Shown here: in pieces, positions 1-8,271 of the stretch | How the letters are laid out: the number at the start of each line of letters is the position of its first letter | Numbering within the stretch: position 1 is the stretch's first letter | Assembly: GCA_017302295.1 (NCBI GenBank) | Contig: JAFLDS010000025.1 | Span: 1 to 41,946 of the forward strand | Source of the DNA: Thauera sp. | Lineage (GTDB): Bacteria > Pseudomonadota > Gammaproteobacteria > Burkholderiales > Rhodocyclaceae | DNA length: 41,946 nucleotides | Reading direction: 5' to 3' | The notes under the pieces: generated by a model | The model's database searches: none | The model's input: the letters and a program-made list of their open reading frames with translations, nothing else | What the model was told of the DNA's origin: nothing | Program-made: the position numbers and the translations under genes

Positions 1-115
1 TGCAGATCACCCGCGTGACCGCAAACACCAGCACCAGCGCCAGCGCCAGCAACGCGTAAATCGCGCCGTTGGTCAGGCCGTCCTGCGCCAGCATCATTGC
101 TATTGTCAGATCCAT
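1..115 (-). CDS. Branched-chain amino acid-type ABC transporter permease (LivH-like), N-terminal fragment
   Basis: The 38 visible codons start at an ATG (113-115) and encode [20 protein letters not shown] followed by a run of Leu, Ala and Val. This is the short leader and first membrane helix typical of LivH-family inner-membrane permeases. The gene runs off the left edge. It follows the periplasmic binding-protein gene in the same direction after an 82-bp gap, the usual order of a Liv-type ABC importer. Next to an auxin-degradation operon, the imported substrate is more likely an aromatic acid than a branched-chain amino acid, but that is inference. Confidence 0.75.
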   Translation of the reverse strand, partial: MDLTIAMMLAQDGLTNGAIYALLALALVLVFAVTRVIC

Positions 116-197
116 CGTTTCGCCCCGCTCCGGCCCGGCCGTGCTTGCTCAGCTTGCGCGCCCAGCCGGCATGCACCGGCGGAGCGCGCTCATACGA

Positions 198-1349
198 TTA
201 CTTCAACAGGGTCCAGGCACCGTTCGACACGGTGATCAGCTCGCGGCCACGCTCGTCGAAACCGCTATGGTCAGCCGGCGTCATGTTGTACACGCCCTGG
301 GTCGCCGGCATCTCCTTGGTCTGTTCGAGCGCGTCACGCAGCGCGGAACGGAACTCGGGCGTACCCGGCTTGCCCTTGGCCAGCGCCGTCGGGATGGCCT
401 TCTCGAGCAGCAGACCGGCATCGAACACGTTGCCGCCGAAAGTCGCCGGCGTGGCGCCGTACATCTTCTCGTAGGACGCAACGTAGTTCCTGGCGATCGT
501 CTTCGACGGGTGCGTGTCGGGCACCTGGTCCAGCACCAGCATCAGGCTGGCAGCAAGGATGGTGCCTTCCACCTTCTTGCCGCCGAGCTTCAGGAAGTCG
601 GGCAGCGCGGCGCCATGCGTCTGGTAGAACTTGCCCTTGAAGCCGCGCTCGACCAGCGCGAGTTGCGGCAGCACCGCCGGCGTGCCCGGGGCGGCGATCA
701 GCACCGCGTCCGGCTTGGCGCCGATCACTTTCAGCGCCTGTGCCGTCACCGAGGTGTCCTGACGCTGAAAGCGCTCGTCGGCGACGATCTTGATGCCTTT
801 CTTTTCAGCGCCTTCGGCAAAGACCTTGGCCCAGTTTTCGCCGTAGGGATCGGCGGTGCCGATGAAGCCGACGGTCTTCACGCCGGTCCTGGCCATGTGG
901 TCGAGCAGCGCGGAGGCGATCAGGCCGTCGTTCTGCGTCGTCTTGAACACCCATTTCTTCTTGTCGTCCATCGGCAGCACGACCGCCGCGGTGCCCACCG
1001 GCGCCAGCAGCGGCACACCGGCTTCGGCGACGAACTGGATCACGCCCATCGCGTTCGGCGAACCCGAGGGACCAACGATCGCATCGACCTTGTGCTCGGT
1101 GATGAGCTTCTTGACGGCGACGACCGATGCGGTCGGATCACTGCCGTCGTCGAGCGCGATGTACTCGATCGTCTGCCCGCCCGCCTTGGTCGGCATCAGC
1201 GGCACGGTGTTCTTCTGCGGAATGCCGACCATCGCGATCGGGCCGGTCGAGGAAGAGATCACCCCTACCTTGACCTGCGCATGAGCGCCGCCCACCGCCA
1301 GGGCGAGCGCGCCCACCAACAACGAAGCAGCCAGATTCTTGCCTTTCAT
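198..1349 (-). CDS. Periplasmic substrate-binding protein of a Liv-type ABC transporter
   Basis: The 383-residue protein has a classic Sec signal peptide (MKGKNLAASLLVGALALAVG, cleavage near AHA-Q) followed by VKVGVISSSTGPIAMVG, the opening strand of type I periplasmic binding proteins of the LivJ/LivK family. Length and the internal segment VGPSGSPNAMGV fit the family. The ATG is preceded by a good ribosome site (GGAGGTGA). The gene starts its own unit, separated from the tautomerase gene by about 167 bp that carries a TCACGTGA palindrome also found before iacH. In soil bacteria such binding proteins often take up aromatic acids. The likely ligand here is indole-3-acetate or a related compound, from context only. 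Confidence 0.85.
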   Translation of the reverse strand: MKGKNLAASLLVGALALAVGGAHAQVKVGVISSSTGPIAMVGIPQKNTVPLMPTKAGGQTIEYIALDDGSDPTASVVAVKKLITEHKVDAIVGPSGSPNAMGVIQFVAEAGVPLLAPVGTAAVVLPMDDKKKWVFKTTQNDGLIASALLDHMARTGVKTVGFIGTADPYGENWAKVFAEGAEKKGIKIVADERFQRQDTSVTAQALKVIGAKPDAVLIAAPGTPAVLPQLALVERGFKGKFYQTHGAALPDFLKLGGKKVEGTILAASLMLVLDQVPDTHPSKTIARNYVASYEKMYGATPATFGGNVFDAGLLLEKAIPTALAKGKPGTPEFRSALRDALEQTKEMPATQGVYNMTPADHSGFDERGRELITVSNGAWTLLK

Positions 1350-1433
1350 ACGATGTCACCTCCAGAAAATGCAGTGTGTTGGATGGGCCGGAGTGGTTGA
1401 TGCCCGCCCATTCGTTCGAATTTCATTCGTTGT

Positions 1434-1443
1434 ATCACGTGAT
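1434..1443. promoter_or_regulatory. Palindrome ATCACGTGAT upstream of the ABC binding-protein gene
   Basis: A perfect 10-bp palindrome lies 85 bp upstream of the binding-protein start codon. Its 8-bp core TCACGTGA is identical to the core of the palindrome in front of iacH (9493-9500). The simplest reading is an operator for one regulator controlling both transport and catabolism. I see no convincing -35/-10 pair around it and no regulator gene in this region. Confidence 0.5.
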
Positions 1444-1516
1444 TTTCGCAATTTATAGGCGCAATGTCACGCTCGACGCCAACAGTGCGCATACCTTGCT
1501 TGAGAGTCGTGCCCCG

Positions 1517-1912
1517 TCAGCGTCCGAGCGACTTGGCGGTGACGCCCTTCATGCCGAAATCGGTGTTGGCGACGTCGAAGATCATGATGCGCACCGGGTC
1601 GGCCGGAATCGCCAGCGTGTCGTCGATCGCGCGCGTCAGGCTGCCGATCAGCGCTTCCTTCTGTGCCTCGCTGCGGCCCGCGATCAGGAACACATGCACG
1701 GTGGGGCCGCCGGGGTGGGCGTTCATCGCCGCCGTGTCGAGCATGGCGCCGCCGACGCAGATGTGCGCGCGCGGCAGTTCGATCAGGAAGATGCGCACCG
1801 ACTCTTTCGGCGCAGCGATGCTGGTGACGACGGCGTCCGTCATGCGCTGCAGCAGCGCGGCTTTCTGCTCTGCGCTGTACCCTTCGACGAGATACACGTT
1901 CAGGTTGGGCAT
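1517..1912 (-). CDS. Two-domain 4-oxalocrotonate tautomerase-family protein
   Basis: The 131-residue protein consists of two tautomerase units fused in tandem. Unit 1 starts PNLNVYLVEGYS after the initiator Met, and unit 2 starts PTVHVFLIAGRS at residue 70. Pro2 would become the N-terminal catalytic proline once Met is removed. The matching Pro70 is internal and cannot supply a free amino group. Arg40 and Arg108 occupy equivalent places in the two units. The start was chosen at MPNL because it gives the proline and has GGGAGCG upstream. It lies 13 bp after iacG in the same direction, so it is probably the last gene of the auxin operon, but it is not one of the canonical iac genes. Its substrate is unknown. 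Confidence 0.8.
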   Translation of the reverse strand: MPNLNVYLVEGYSAEQKAALLQRMTDAVVTSIAAPKESVRIFLIELPRAHICVGGAMLDTAAMNAHPGGPTVHVFLIAGRSEAQKEALIGSLTRAIDDTLAIPADPVRIMIFDVANTDFGMKGVTAKSLGR

Positions 1913-1925
1913 GGTCGCTCCCGGC

Positions 1926-2426
1926 TCAGGCCGACACCACGTCGGCATCGCCGACGCCGTGGTACTTGCGGTCGAAGTACACCAGGCCATCGCTCGCCGC
2001 GCTCCTGCCGATGGCGTCGACCTCGCAGAAGAACACGCTGTGCGAGCCGAATTCGGCCGCCTGCACGATGCGGCAATCGAAGCTGACGATCGCGCCGTCC
2101 AGGGCCGGGCTGCCCGTCTCCAGCGTGCGCCAGCCCACGCGGGCAAGCCGCTCGTCCATCGCCACGTTGCGGTCGGCGAACAGCCCCGACACCGCCTGCT
2201 GGTCGGATGCGAGCACATTGACGCACAGCGTTCCGTTGCCGGCGAAGATCGGGTGCCCGTAGGAACTGCGATTCATGCACACCAGCAGCGTCGGCGGCTG
2301 GTCGGTGACGCTGCTCACCGCGGTGGCGGTGAAGCCGGCCTGCCCCTTGGGCCCGCCGGTGGTGACGACGGTGACGGCGCTCGCGAGCATGGCCATGCCG
2401 TCGCGGAAGGCGTTGATCTCCACCAT
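1926..2426 (-). CDS. iacG: Flavin reductase (IacG-like)
   Basis: The 166-residue protein belongs to the flavin reductase-like (HpaC/DIM6-NTAB) family. It starts FRDGMAMLASAVTVVTTGG and carries the family segments GFTATAVSSVTDQPPTLLVC and FAGNGTLCVNVLA. It should use NAD(P)H to supply reduced flavin to the IacA monooxygenase. The ATG at 2426 has AGAGGAGAA upstream; the longer open frame reaching 2621 overlaps iacF and is not needed. Its place after iacF matches the known iacHABICDEFG order. Confidence 0.88.
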   Translation of the reverse strand: MVEINAFRDGMAMLASAVTVVTTGGPKGQAGFTATAVSSVTDQPPTLLVCMNRSSYGHPIFAGNGTLCVNVLASDQQAVSGLFADRNVAMDERLARVGWRTLETGSPALDGAIVSFDCRIVQAAEFGSHSVFFCEVDAIGRSAASDGLVYFDRKYHGVGDADVVSA

Positions 2427-2476
2427 GGTGTTCTCCTCTCTGTTGGCTCTACGGGCCTTTGTAGTGGCGGCCGGAT

Positions 2477-3436
2477 TCAGATGTCCAGGACCAGCGTATC
2501 GCTCTTCGCACGCGAACAGCACAGCAGCATCTGGTCGTTGTCGGCTTTTTCCTCGTCGGTGAGGAAGATGTCGCGGTGATCGGGCACGCCGTCCAGCACG
2601 TTGCACAGGCAGGTTCCGCACACGCCCTGCTCACACGAAACCTGCACCTTGATGCCGATTGTAGCGAGCGCCTCGACGATGCTCTTGCCTTCCTCGACAC
2701 GCACGGTCTTGCCGCTCTTCTTGGCGACGACGTCGAAGGCCGCGCCGCTGGAGTCGGTTTCGACCTGGAAGTATTCCTTGTGGATCTGCGGCTCGGGCAG
2801 GTTCAGCCGGCGCGCTTCGGCGATGACCCAGTCCATGAAGCCCGACGGACCGCACACATACACATGCGTCCCCGCCGCGGCCGTGGCCAGCACCGCTTCG
2901 AGGTCGAGCCGCTGTTCGGCCGCGCCATCGTCGAAGTGCGGATGCACGCGATCGGCGAAGCCGCCGCTGGTGAGCTCGTCGAGGAAGGCACAGGACGCGC
3001 GGCTGCGGCCGCAGTAGTGCAGTTCGAAGGACTTGCCCGCGTCGGACAGCGCATGCGCCATCGCGATCATCGGTGTGATGCCGATGCCGCCACCCACCAG
3101 CACGGTGTGCGCCGCTTCCATTTCCAGCGGGAAGTGGTTGCGCGGCACGCCGATGCGGATCTCGGTGCCTTCCTGCAGGCGCTCGTGCGCGGCGACCGAG
3201 CCGCCGCGCGACTTGGGATCCTTCAGGATGCCGAGCCGATACACGCTGCGGTCGCCCGGCTTGCCGGCGAGCGAATACTGGCGCACCAGCCCGTCGCCCA
3301 GATGCAGGTCGACATGAGCCCCCGCCTCGAACGGCGGCAGCTCGCAGCCGTCGACGCTCACCATGTCGAGCACGAGCACCCCGTGCCCCTGCTCCTCGCG
3401 TCGCCGCACGACGACCTTGATCGTTTCCTCGGACAT
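2477..3436 (-). CDS. iacF: Rieske oxygenase reductase, FMN/NADH/[2Fe-2S] (IacF-like)
   Basis: This is a 319-residue phthalate dioxygenase reductase-type protein. The flavin-binding RQYSL motif is at 52-56 and the NADH-binding GGGIGITP at 115-122. The C-terminal plant-type ferredoxin has ligands Cys268, Cys273, Cys276 and one of the Cys306-Cys307 pair. It passes electrons from NADH to the IacC/IacD oxygenase. The start at MSEETI is preceded by CAGGTGATG; an upstream in-frame Met lacks a better site. About 110 bp separate it from iacE. Confidence 0.9.
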   Translation of the reverse strand: MSEETIKVVVRRREEQGHGVLVLDMVSVDGCELPPFEAGAHVDLHLGDGLVRQYSLAGKPGDRSVYRLGILKDPKSRGGSVAAHERLQEGTEIRIGVPRNHFPLEMEAAHTVLVGGGIGITPMIAMAHALSDAGKSFELHYCGRSRASCAFLDELTSGGFADRVHPHFDDGAAEQRLDLEAVLATAAAGTHVYVCGPSGFMDWVIAEARRLNLPEPQIHKEYFQVETDSSGAAFDVVAKKSGKTVRVEEGKSIVEALATIGIKVQVSCEQGVCGTCLCNVLDGVPDHRDIFLTDEEKADNDQMLLCCSRAKSDTLVLDI

Positions 3437-3548
3437 CACATCACCTGCTCTCTGTGGGGACACGGGCCCCATTCGTCATCGTTGTTGTTCCCGCCGTGGC
3501 GGGAACCGGTTCACAGACTGCTGCGAGCGCCCTGCAAGCGCTATCCGC

Positions 3549-4289
3549 TCAGCGCATGAAGAGGCCGCCGTTGACATCCCAGGTCGCCCCGGTGGTGAAG
3601 TCGGCGTCGGGCGAGGCCAGCATCACCACCAGATCGGCGACGAACTTCGGGTTGCCGAGGCGGCGCACCGGAATGCCCTCGATCAGCTTCTCGAGCCGGT
3701 CGGGCGGCACCAGGGCGCGCACCGAGGGCAGCTCCATCGGCCCCGGCGCGATCGCGTTCACCGTCACGTTGGACGGCGCCAGCTCGCGCGCGAAGATCTT
3801 GCTGAGCGTGAGGATGGCGCCCTTCGACGAGCCGTAGTGCGCACCCGACGCGGTGCCGCCGTTCTGCCCGGCGAGCGACGCGAGGTTGACGATGCGGCCG
3901 TAACCCGCCGCCGCCATGTGCGCGCCGAACACCTGGCAGCCGAACAGCGTGCCGCGCAGGTTGACCGCCAGCACCTGGTCGAACTCCTCGGCGGTGATCT
4001 GCATCACCGGGGTCGCCTTGGTGAGGGCGGCATTATTCACCAGAACATGCACCGCGCCCCACTGCTGCAGCACCGCGCCCAGCGCCTGCTCGAAGTCTTC
4101 CTTGCGGGTGACGTCGAGCTTGAGCCCCAGCGCGGTGGCGCCGCTGGCGTCGAGGCGGCCGGCCGCCTCGCGCGCCAGTTCCTCGCTGCAGTCGGTGACG
4201 ACCACCTTGTAGCCTGCCGCGTGCAGTTGCCCGGCGATGATGTTCCCCAGGCCCTGAGCGGCACCCGTAACGAGGGCAACCTGCGACAT
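3549..4289 (-). CDS. iacE: Short-chain dehydrogenase/reductase (IacE-like)
   Basis: This 246-residue classical SDR has the cofactor motif TGAAQGLG at 8-15, NNAA at 85-88, and the catalytic set Ser138, Tyr152 and Lys156 (YGSSK). It is a cytosolic NAD(P)-dependent oxidoreductase. In characterised iac systems, IacE acts early, in forming the dioxindole-3-acetate intermediate together with IacA; the exact step is known from those systems, not from this sequence. AAGGAG precedes the ATG. Only 10 bp separate it from iacD. Confidence 0.88.
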   Translation of the reverse strand: MSQVALVTGAAQGLGNIIAGQLHAAGYKVVVTDCSEELAREAAGRLDASGATALGLKLDVTRKEDFEQALGAVLQQWGAVHVLVNNAALTKATPVMQITAEEFDQVLAVNLRGTLFGCQVFGAHMAAAGYGRIVNLASLAGQNGGTASGAHYGSSKGAILTLSKIFARELAPSNVTVNAIAPGPMELPSVRALVPPDRLEKLIEGIPVRRLGNPKFVADLVVMLASPDADFTTGATWDVNGGLFMR

Positions 4290-4299
4290 GGGCGGCTCC

Positions 4300-4776
4300 T
4301 TACAGGATGTAGCCGATGCCCTGCAGGGTATCGGTGGAGTTGATGAGGCGGACCACCTTGCGGTGGATCAGGAAGCTGGTGCCGCTGCGCACCAGTTCGA
4401 AGCTGACGTCGGCGGTGTAGTGCTTGAGCACGTCCTTGCGGAACTCGCGCAGGTTCTGCGCGCAGCGCACGCTCACGTTGGTGCCGTCATTGGCGAGCAC
4501 GCGGAAGCGCGACACGTCGCGCACGGTGCGCGGCACCGGCGAGGTCGAGATCGACTCGCCGCTGCCCAGCCGCGCGACGCGCTTCTCGCGCATTTCAGCG
4601 TTGTCGTAGGCGTAGTTCAGCGTGTTGGCGAAGTCGGTCTGCTCGGGGTCGATCGGCACGATGTAGAGGCCGTCGGCGGTCCAGGATTCGAGCCACTGCG
4701 CGTATTCGCCGTGGTCCAGCATGTCGGCTTCCTGCCAGATGAAGGCGGCGACTTGGGTGATCAGTTCGGTGTTCAT
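4300..4776 (-). CDS. iacD: Aromatic-ring-hydroxylating dioxygenase beta subunit (IacD-like)
   Basis: The 158-residue protein has the cone-like NTF2 fold signature of Rieske oxygenase small subunits: FIWQEADMLDHGEYAQWLES near the N-terminus, the segment DGLYIVPIDPEQ, and a C-terminal FLIHRKVVRLINSTDTLQ. It is structural and pairs with the catalytic alpha subunit encoded 15 bp upstream. The start has CCCGGAGAC before it. Family length is usually 155-195 residues, so the gene is intact. Confidence 0.9.
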   Translation of the reverse strand: MNTELITQVAAFIWQEADMLDHGEYAQWLESWTADGLYIVPIDPEQTDFANTLNYAYDNAEMREKRVARLGSGESISTSPVPRTVRDVSRFRVLANDGTNVSVRCAQNLREFRKDVLKHYTADVSFELVRSGTSFLIHRKVVRLINSTDTLQGIGYIL

Positions 4777-4791
4777 GTGCTTGTCTCCGGG

Positions 4792-6063
4792 TCAGGCAGT
4801 CATCAGTTTTTTCCACTGCTGGTAGGCAGCGCGCATGCCGGTCTCGGCGCTCACATCGCTCACCCGCCCGTCCGGCGTCGGCTTCTCGCCCGCCAGGCCC
4901 CGGTTCAGCATGATCCACAGGTCCTTGCCCGAGCTTGCGCCCTTCTGCACCCGCTCCCAGGCTTCGGAGTCGTCCGGCGTGCCGAAGCCCATCGGCCCCT
5001 GGAAGTGTTCATGCAGGCGCAGCCGCGCCTGGTTGGCTGCCTGCGGGCCGCCGTCCATGGTGATCACCGCGTGGTGGATTTCGGTCTCGTTGACCGCGAC
5101 CGGCTGCAGCACGCGGAAGAAAGCCATCGAGCAGGCGATGTTGGGGAAGATGTTGAGGTTGAAGCCCGAACCGCCCACTGCGCGCACGATGCGGCGCACT
5201 TCCTCTTCCGAGTACTTTTCGGCGCGCAGTTCGTCGGCCAGTTCGGCGAAGCGGGCCGGGATCGGGGCGTCGAGGTTTTCCTCGAGGTCCACCAGCTGCG
5301 GAATCATCACCATCACGCTGTGGCCGTTGCCCAGGTCTTCCACGTAGCCGGACCCTGTGACGAAGTCGAGCATCTCTTCGGTCTGCTTGTCGACCGAGCT
5401 GAGGAAGGACTTGTGCACCAGCGGGAAGTGGTAGGCGTCGGTGGTGTTCTCGAGCTGGATCTTCCAGTTGCCGGGGAAGCGGAAGCGGTGCTCGCCCGCC
5501 ACCTTGATCGGATAGCCGCCGCCCTGCTTCATGAACAGGTCCATCCACTTCTTCGCCGGGCCGAGGTAGTCGACCAGCGGCTCGATGTCGTTCTTCATCG
5601 TCGCGAAGATCATGCCGGCGTATTCCTCGACACGCAGGCTCACCAGGCCGAGCTCACCCTTCTCGAGCTGGTCGGCGTAGCTCTCGGGATGCGGCACGCC
5701 GCGCAGCGCGCCGTCCAGCGAGTAGCTCCAGCCGTGGTAGGGGCAGACGAAGCTGTTGGTCTTGCCCTTCTTGCCTTCGCACACGGTCGCGGCGCGGTGG
5801 CGGCAGCGGTTGAGCAGCACGTGCACCTTCTGCTTGCGGTCGCGCACCACGATCACCGGCTGCAAGCCGATGTAGGTATTCTTGTAGCTGCCCGCCTCGG
5901 GGATCTCGCTGGCGTGGGCAACCCACACCCAGGTGCTGGAGAAGACCTTGTCCATCTCCTGCTCGAAGATGGCGGGGTCGGTGTACAGCGAGGTATGAAC
6001 GCGGTCGGCCTGGACCCGGTCACCCAGGGTGAGCGCCTGCTGCGCGTCGGTCTTGTTCGTCAT
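4792..6063 (-). CDS. iacC: Rieske non-heme iron oxygenase alpha subunit (IacC-like)
   Basis: The 423-residue catalytic subunit has Rieske cluster ligands Cys87 and His89, then Cys107 and His110 (CPYHGW). The mononuclear iron site is Asp209, His212 and His217 in TTDAYHFPLVH, with an Asp near 365 as the likely third ligand. In iac systems this oxygenase, with IacD and IacF, converts the dioxindole-type intermediate towards catechol. AAGGAAAG lies before the ATG. All key residues are present, so the enzyme should be active. Confidence 0.92.
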   Translation of the reverse strand: MTNKTDAQQALTLGDRVQADRVHTSLYTDPAIFEQEMDKVFSSTWVWVAHASEIPEAGSYKNTYIGLQPVIVVRDRKQKVHVLLNRCRHRAATVCEGKKGKTNSFVCPYHGWSYSLDGALRGVPHPESYADQLEKGELGLVSLRVEEYAGMIFATMKNDIEPLVDYLGPAKKWMDLFMKQGGGYPIKVAGEHRFRFPGNWKIQLENTTDAYHFPLVHKSFLSSVDKQTEEMLDFVTGSGYVEDLGNGHSVMVMIPQLVDLEENLDAPIPARFAELADELRAEKYSEEEVRRIVRAVGGSGFNLNIFPNIACSMAFFRVLQPVAVNETEIHHAVITMDGGPQAANQARLRLHEHFQGPMGFGTPDDSEAWERVQKGASSGKDLWIMLNRGLAGEKPTPDGRVSDVSAETGMRAAYQQWKKLMTA

Positions 6064-6117
6064 GATCTTTCCTTTTGCTGGGACCCGGGAAGCACCCGGA
6101 TCGATTTCATTCGTGTT

Positions 6118-6639
6118 TCAGCGCGGCACGGGCAGCGCTTCGGGCTGGTTCCAGGCATCGATCGGGCGGCTGAACAGGTTCTCGGTGCGAAAGTGCGCCA
6201 TCCGCCACACCCCTTTGCTGCGGGCGAAATCCACCGTCAGCCGCGCGGCGTTGAGGTGCGAGGCGCCGCTGGCGAAGGTGGAGGTCTGCAGCATCACCCA
6301 GCTGCCGGTGGCGGCATCGTCACCCTTCACCTCGATCAGCTCGGAGGTCAGGAAATGCACGTTGAGCGCGAAGTGCGCCGGTTCGGTCATGTACTTGCCG
6401 AGCATGGCGCGGATCGCCGCGCGGCCGGCAAGGCGGCCGAAAGTGCCCTGGTACTTCTCGCCCACGCCTTCCCAGATCGCATCCTTGGTGAACAAGCCGG
6501 CCAGTTCGTCCAGCGGCGTGCTCGCATCGAGCGCGTCGCACAGCACCATGTAGCGGTTCATGCAGGCGCGGATGGCGTGCTCGGCCTCGAAGCGGGCGAG
6601 ACGGGACTCGAGGCGGCGGAGCTTCTTGCTGTCGGACAT
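6118..6639 (-). CDS. iacI: SnoaL/NTF2-like protein (IacI-like)
   Basis: The 173-residue protein opens with a charged helix (SKKLRRLESRLARFEAEHAI) and continues as a SnoaL-like NTF2 fold, with segments YMVLCDALD, FTKDAIWEGVG and VHFLTSELIEVKG. It lies between iacB and iacC, where iacI sits in known clusters. Its biochemical step is not well defined; NTF2-fold proteins of this sort can be small hydrolases or isomerases. The identification rests on fold and position more than on any motif. Confidence 0.8.
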   Translation of the reverse strand: MSDSKKLRRLESRLARFEAEHAIRACMNRYMVLCDALDASTPLDELAGLFTKDAIWEGVGEKYQGTFGRLAGRAAIRAMLGKYMTEPAHFALNVHFLTSELIEVKGDDAATGSWVMLQTSTFASGASHLNAARLTVDFARSKGVWRMAHFRTENLFSRPIDAWNQPEALPVPR

Positions 6640-6667
6640 GGCCGGGGCTTCCTGTGCGCGTGCCGGA

Positions 6668-7027
6668 TCAGGCGGGAATCGCCAGCTCGCGGCCGATGCG
6701 GGCCTCGACGCGCATGTACTTCCACAGCTTGTAGGTGCCGTCGCCCACCGGGGTGACGCGGAACAGATTGCAGGCGGCAGTCACGGTGTCGTAGTCGGGC
6801 ACGTCGGCGAGCACGTAGGTGGTCCACGGAAAGGCGACCGACGGGCCGACCATGATGCGGTCGTCGTCCATGTTGCCGAGCACGCGCACGCCGGGCAGGC
6901 GGGCGATGCCCTGCATCATGGCCACGAAGGCCGCCCATACGTCCTTCATCTCGTCCGGCGTGCCGTCCATGAAGTTCTGGTTCACGCCCATGCAGAACAG
7001 CACGCGCAGGGGGGTCTTTTCGCTCAT
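6668..7027 (-). CDS. iacB: Small protein of the auxin operon (IacB-like)
   Basis: This is a 119-residue soluble protein without a recognised catalytic motif. It begins MSEKTPLRVLFCMGVNQNFM and has a ferredoxin-like (dimeric alpha-beta barrel/EthD-like) look, with segments ARLPGVRVLGNMDDDRIMVG and TYVLADVPDYDTV. It sits between iacA and iacI, exactly where iacB is found. IacB has no firmly assigned role. GGAGCG precedes the ATG. Confidence 0.78.
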   Translation of the reverse strand: MSEKTPLRVLFCMGVNQNFMDGTPDEMKDVWAAFVAMMQGIARLPGVRVLGNMDDDRIMVGPSVAFPWTTYVLADVPDYDTVTAACNLFRVTPVGDGTYKLWKYMRVEARIGRELAIPA

Positions 7028-7079
7028 ATCTCGCTCCGTCTGAGTGGTGGATTCGGGTTGGATCGGGTTGGACCGGGGG

Positions 7080-8252
7080 TCACAGATAGCCCGGCAGGGG
7101 CTTGAGGCCGAACATCATCGCGCCGGCGTTCTGGTAGGTGATGTCGCCCATGAAGGCGTGCTGGGTGATCATCTGCGCATCGCGCACCTGCGCCGCCAGC
7201 GGGCTCGATTCATACACGCCGGATCCGCCCGACACCATCTGCGCGCGGCGCGTCACTTCGGCTGCCACGCGCGAGGCGTGGGTGGTCGACAGCCGCAGCA
7301 TGCTGATCTGCTGATCGCTCGGCTTGCCGCCGGACAGCAGCACCTGCCACACGTCGTCGATGGCCTGGTAGAACCAGGCACGCGCGGCGCGCAGTTCGGC
7401 GTCGATCTTCGCCATCTCGAGTTGCACATACACGCGCTCGCCGAGGTTGGGGGCGCCGGTCACCGAGGCGCGGCCCACCGCCATGCCGATGACCTCGTCG
7501 ATGGCGGCGCGGGCGATGCCCAGGCCGACCACGGTGAGCACCTGCGCGGCGAGGGACAGCGTCGGGTAGCGGTACAAGGGGCTGTCGAGCGAGGAGGCGC
7601 CGCCGCGCACGAAGGTCCATTCCTCCGCCACGACCACGTCCTTCACCACGATGTCGTGGCTACCGGTGCCGAGCAGGCCCATGACGTCCCAGTTGGGCTC
7701 GATCTGCACCTTGTCGCGCGGCATCACCGCCATGCGCGGCAGGCCGGAGCCGTCGGCGTTCTTGGGCAGGATGCCGGCGCCGACCACTTCGGCGCCCATG
7801 CTGCCGCTGCCCCAGCTCCAGCGGCCGTTGACCTTGAAGCCGCCCTCGACCAGATCGGCCGGCTGCGGCGGGAAGATGCCGCCGGCGAACACCACGTCGG
7901 GGCCGTTGGCGTACAGCTTTTCCAGCGTCGCCACCGGCAGCGCGGCCAGATACACGCCGCCGATGCCGAAGCTCGCCACCCAGCCGGCGGAGCCGTCGGC
8001 CTTGGAGATGGTCTCGATCAGCTCGCAGAACTCGGCGGGCGATTTCTCGTCGCCACCAAAGCGCTTCGCCACCAGCGCGCGATACACGCCGACCTTCTTG
8101 AAGCGCTGGATGATGTCCGGCGAGATGAAGCGCTGCGCCTCGAATTCCTTGCGCCGCGCGCGGATGTCGCGCAGCAGTTCGTCCATGTCGCCAGCGGACG
8201 GCGCAGCGGCCGCAGCAACGCGATGGGTGGGTTCCTTCAGGCTTGCCAGCAT
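7080..8252 (-). CDS. iacA: Acyl-CoA dehydrogenase-fold flavin monooxygenase (IacA-like)
   Basis: The 390-residue protein belongs to the group of acyl-CoA dehydrogenase-like proteins that act as flavin-dependent monooxygenases. Indicators are GSAGWVASFGIGG near residue 90, GRWSWGSGSMGAEVVGAG in the middle domain, and a C-terminal helical bundle ending QHAFMGDITYQNAGAMMFG. In characterised iac systems IacA is the first, indole ring-hydroxylating enzyme and takes reduced flavin from IacG. CCCGGAGGCG precedes the ATG. It starts 19 bp after iacH ends. Confidence 0.9.
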   Translation of the reverse strand: MLASLKEPTHRVAAAAAPSAGDMDELLRDIRARRKEFEAQRFISPDIIQRFKKVGVYRALVAKRFGGDEKSPAEFCELIETISKADGSAGWVASFGIGGVYLAALPVATLEKLYANGPDVVFAGGIFPPQPADLVEGGFKVNGRWSWGSGSMGAEVVGAGILPKNADGSGLPRMAVMPRDKVQIEPNWDVMGLLGTGSHDIVVKDVVVAEEWTFVRGGASSLDSPLYRYPTLSLAAQVLTVVGLGIARAAIDEVIGMAVGRASVTGAPNLGERVYVQLEMAKIDAELRAARAWFYQAIDDVWQVLLSGGKPSDQQISMLRLSTTHASRVAAEVTRRAQMVSGGSGVYESSPLAAQVRDAQMITQHAFMGDITYQNAGAMMFGLKPLPGYL

Positions 8253-8271
8253 TGACGCCTCCGGGTTTCGG

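Noticed and set aside
69-1400. 443-codon plus-strand open frame opposite the binding-protein gene
   Set aside because: The minus frame has a signal peptide, a ribosome site and family similarity; the plus frame has none.
4288-6756. Very long plus-strand open frame (822 codons) opposite iacC/iacD/iacI
   Set aside because: It is an antisense shadow of high-GC genes, rich in His, Arg, Ala and Val with no domain sense. The minus strand encodes clear Rieske oxygenase subunits.
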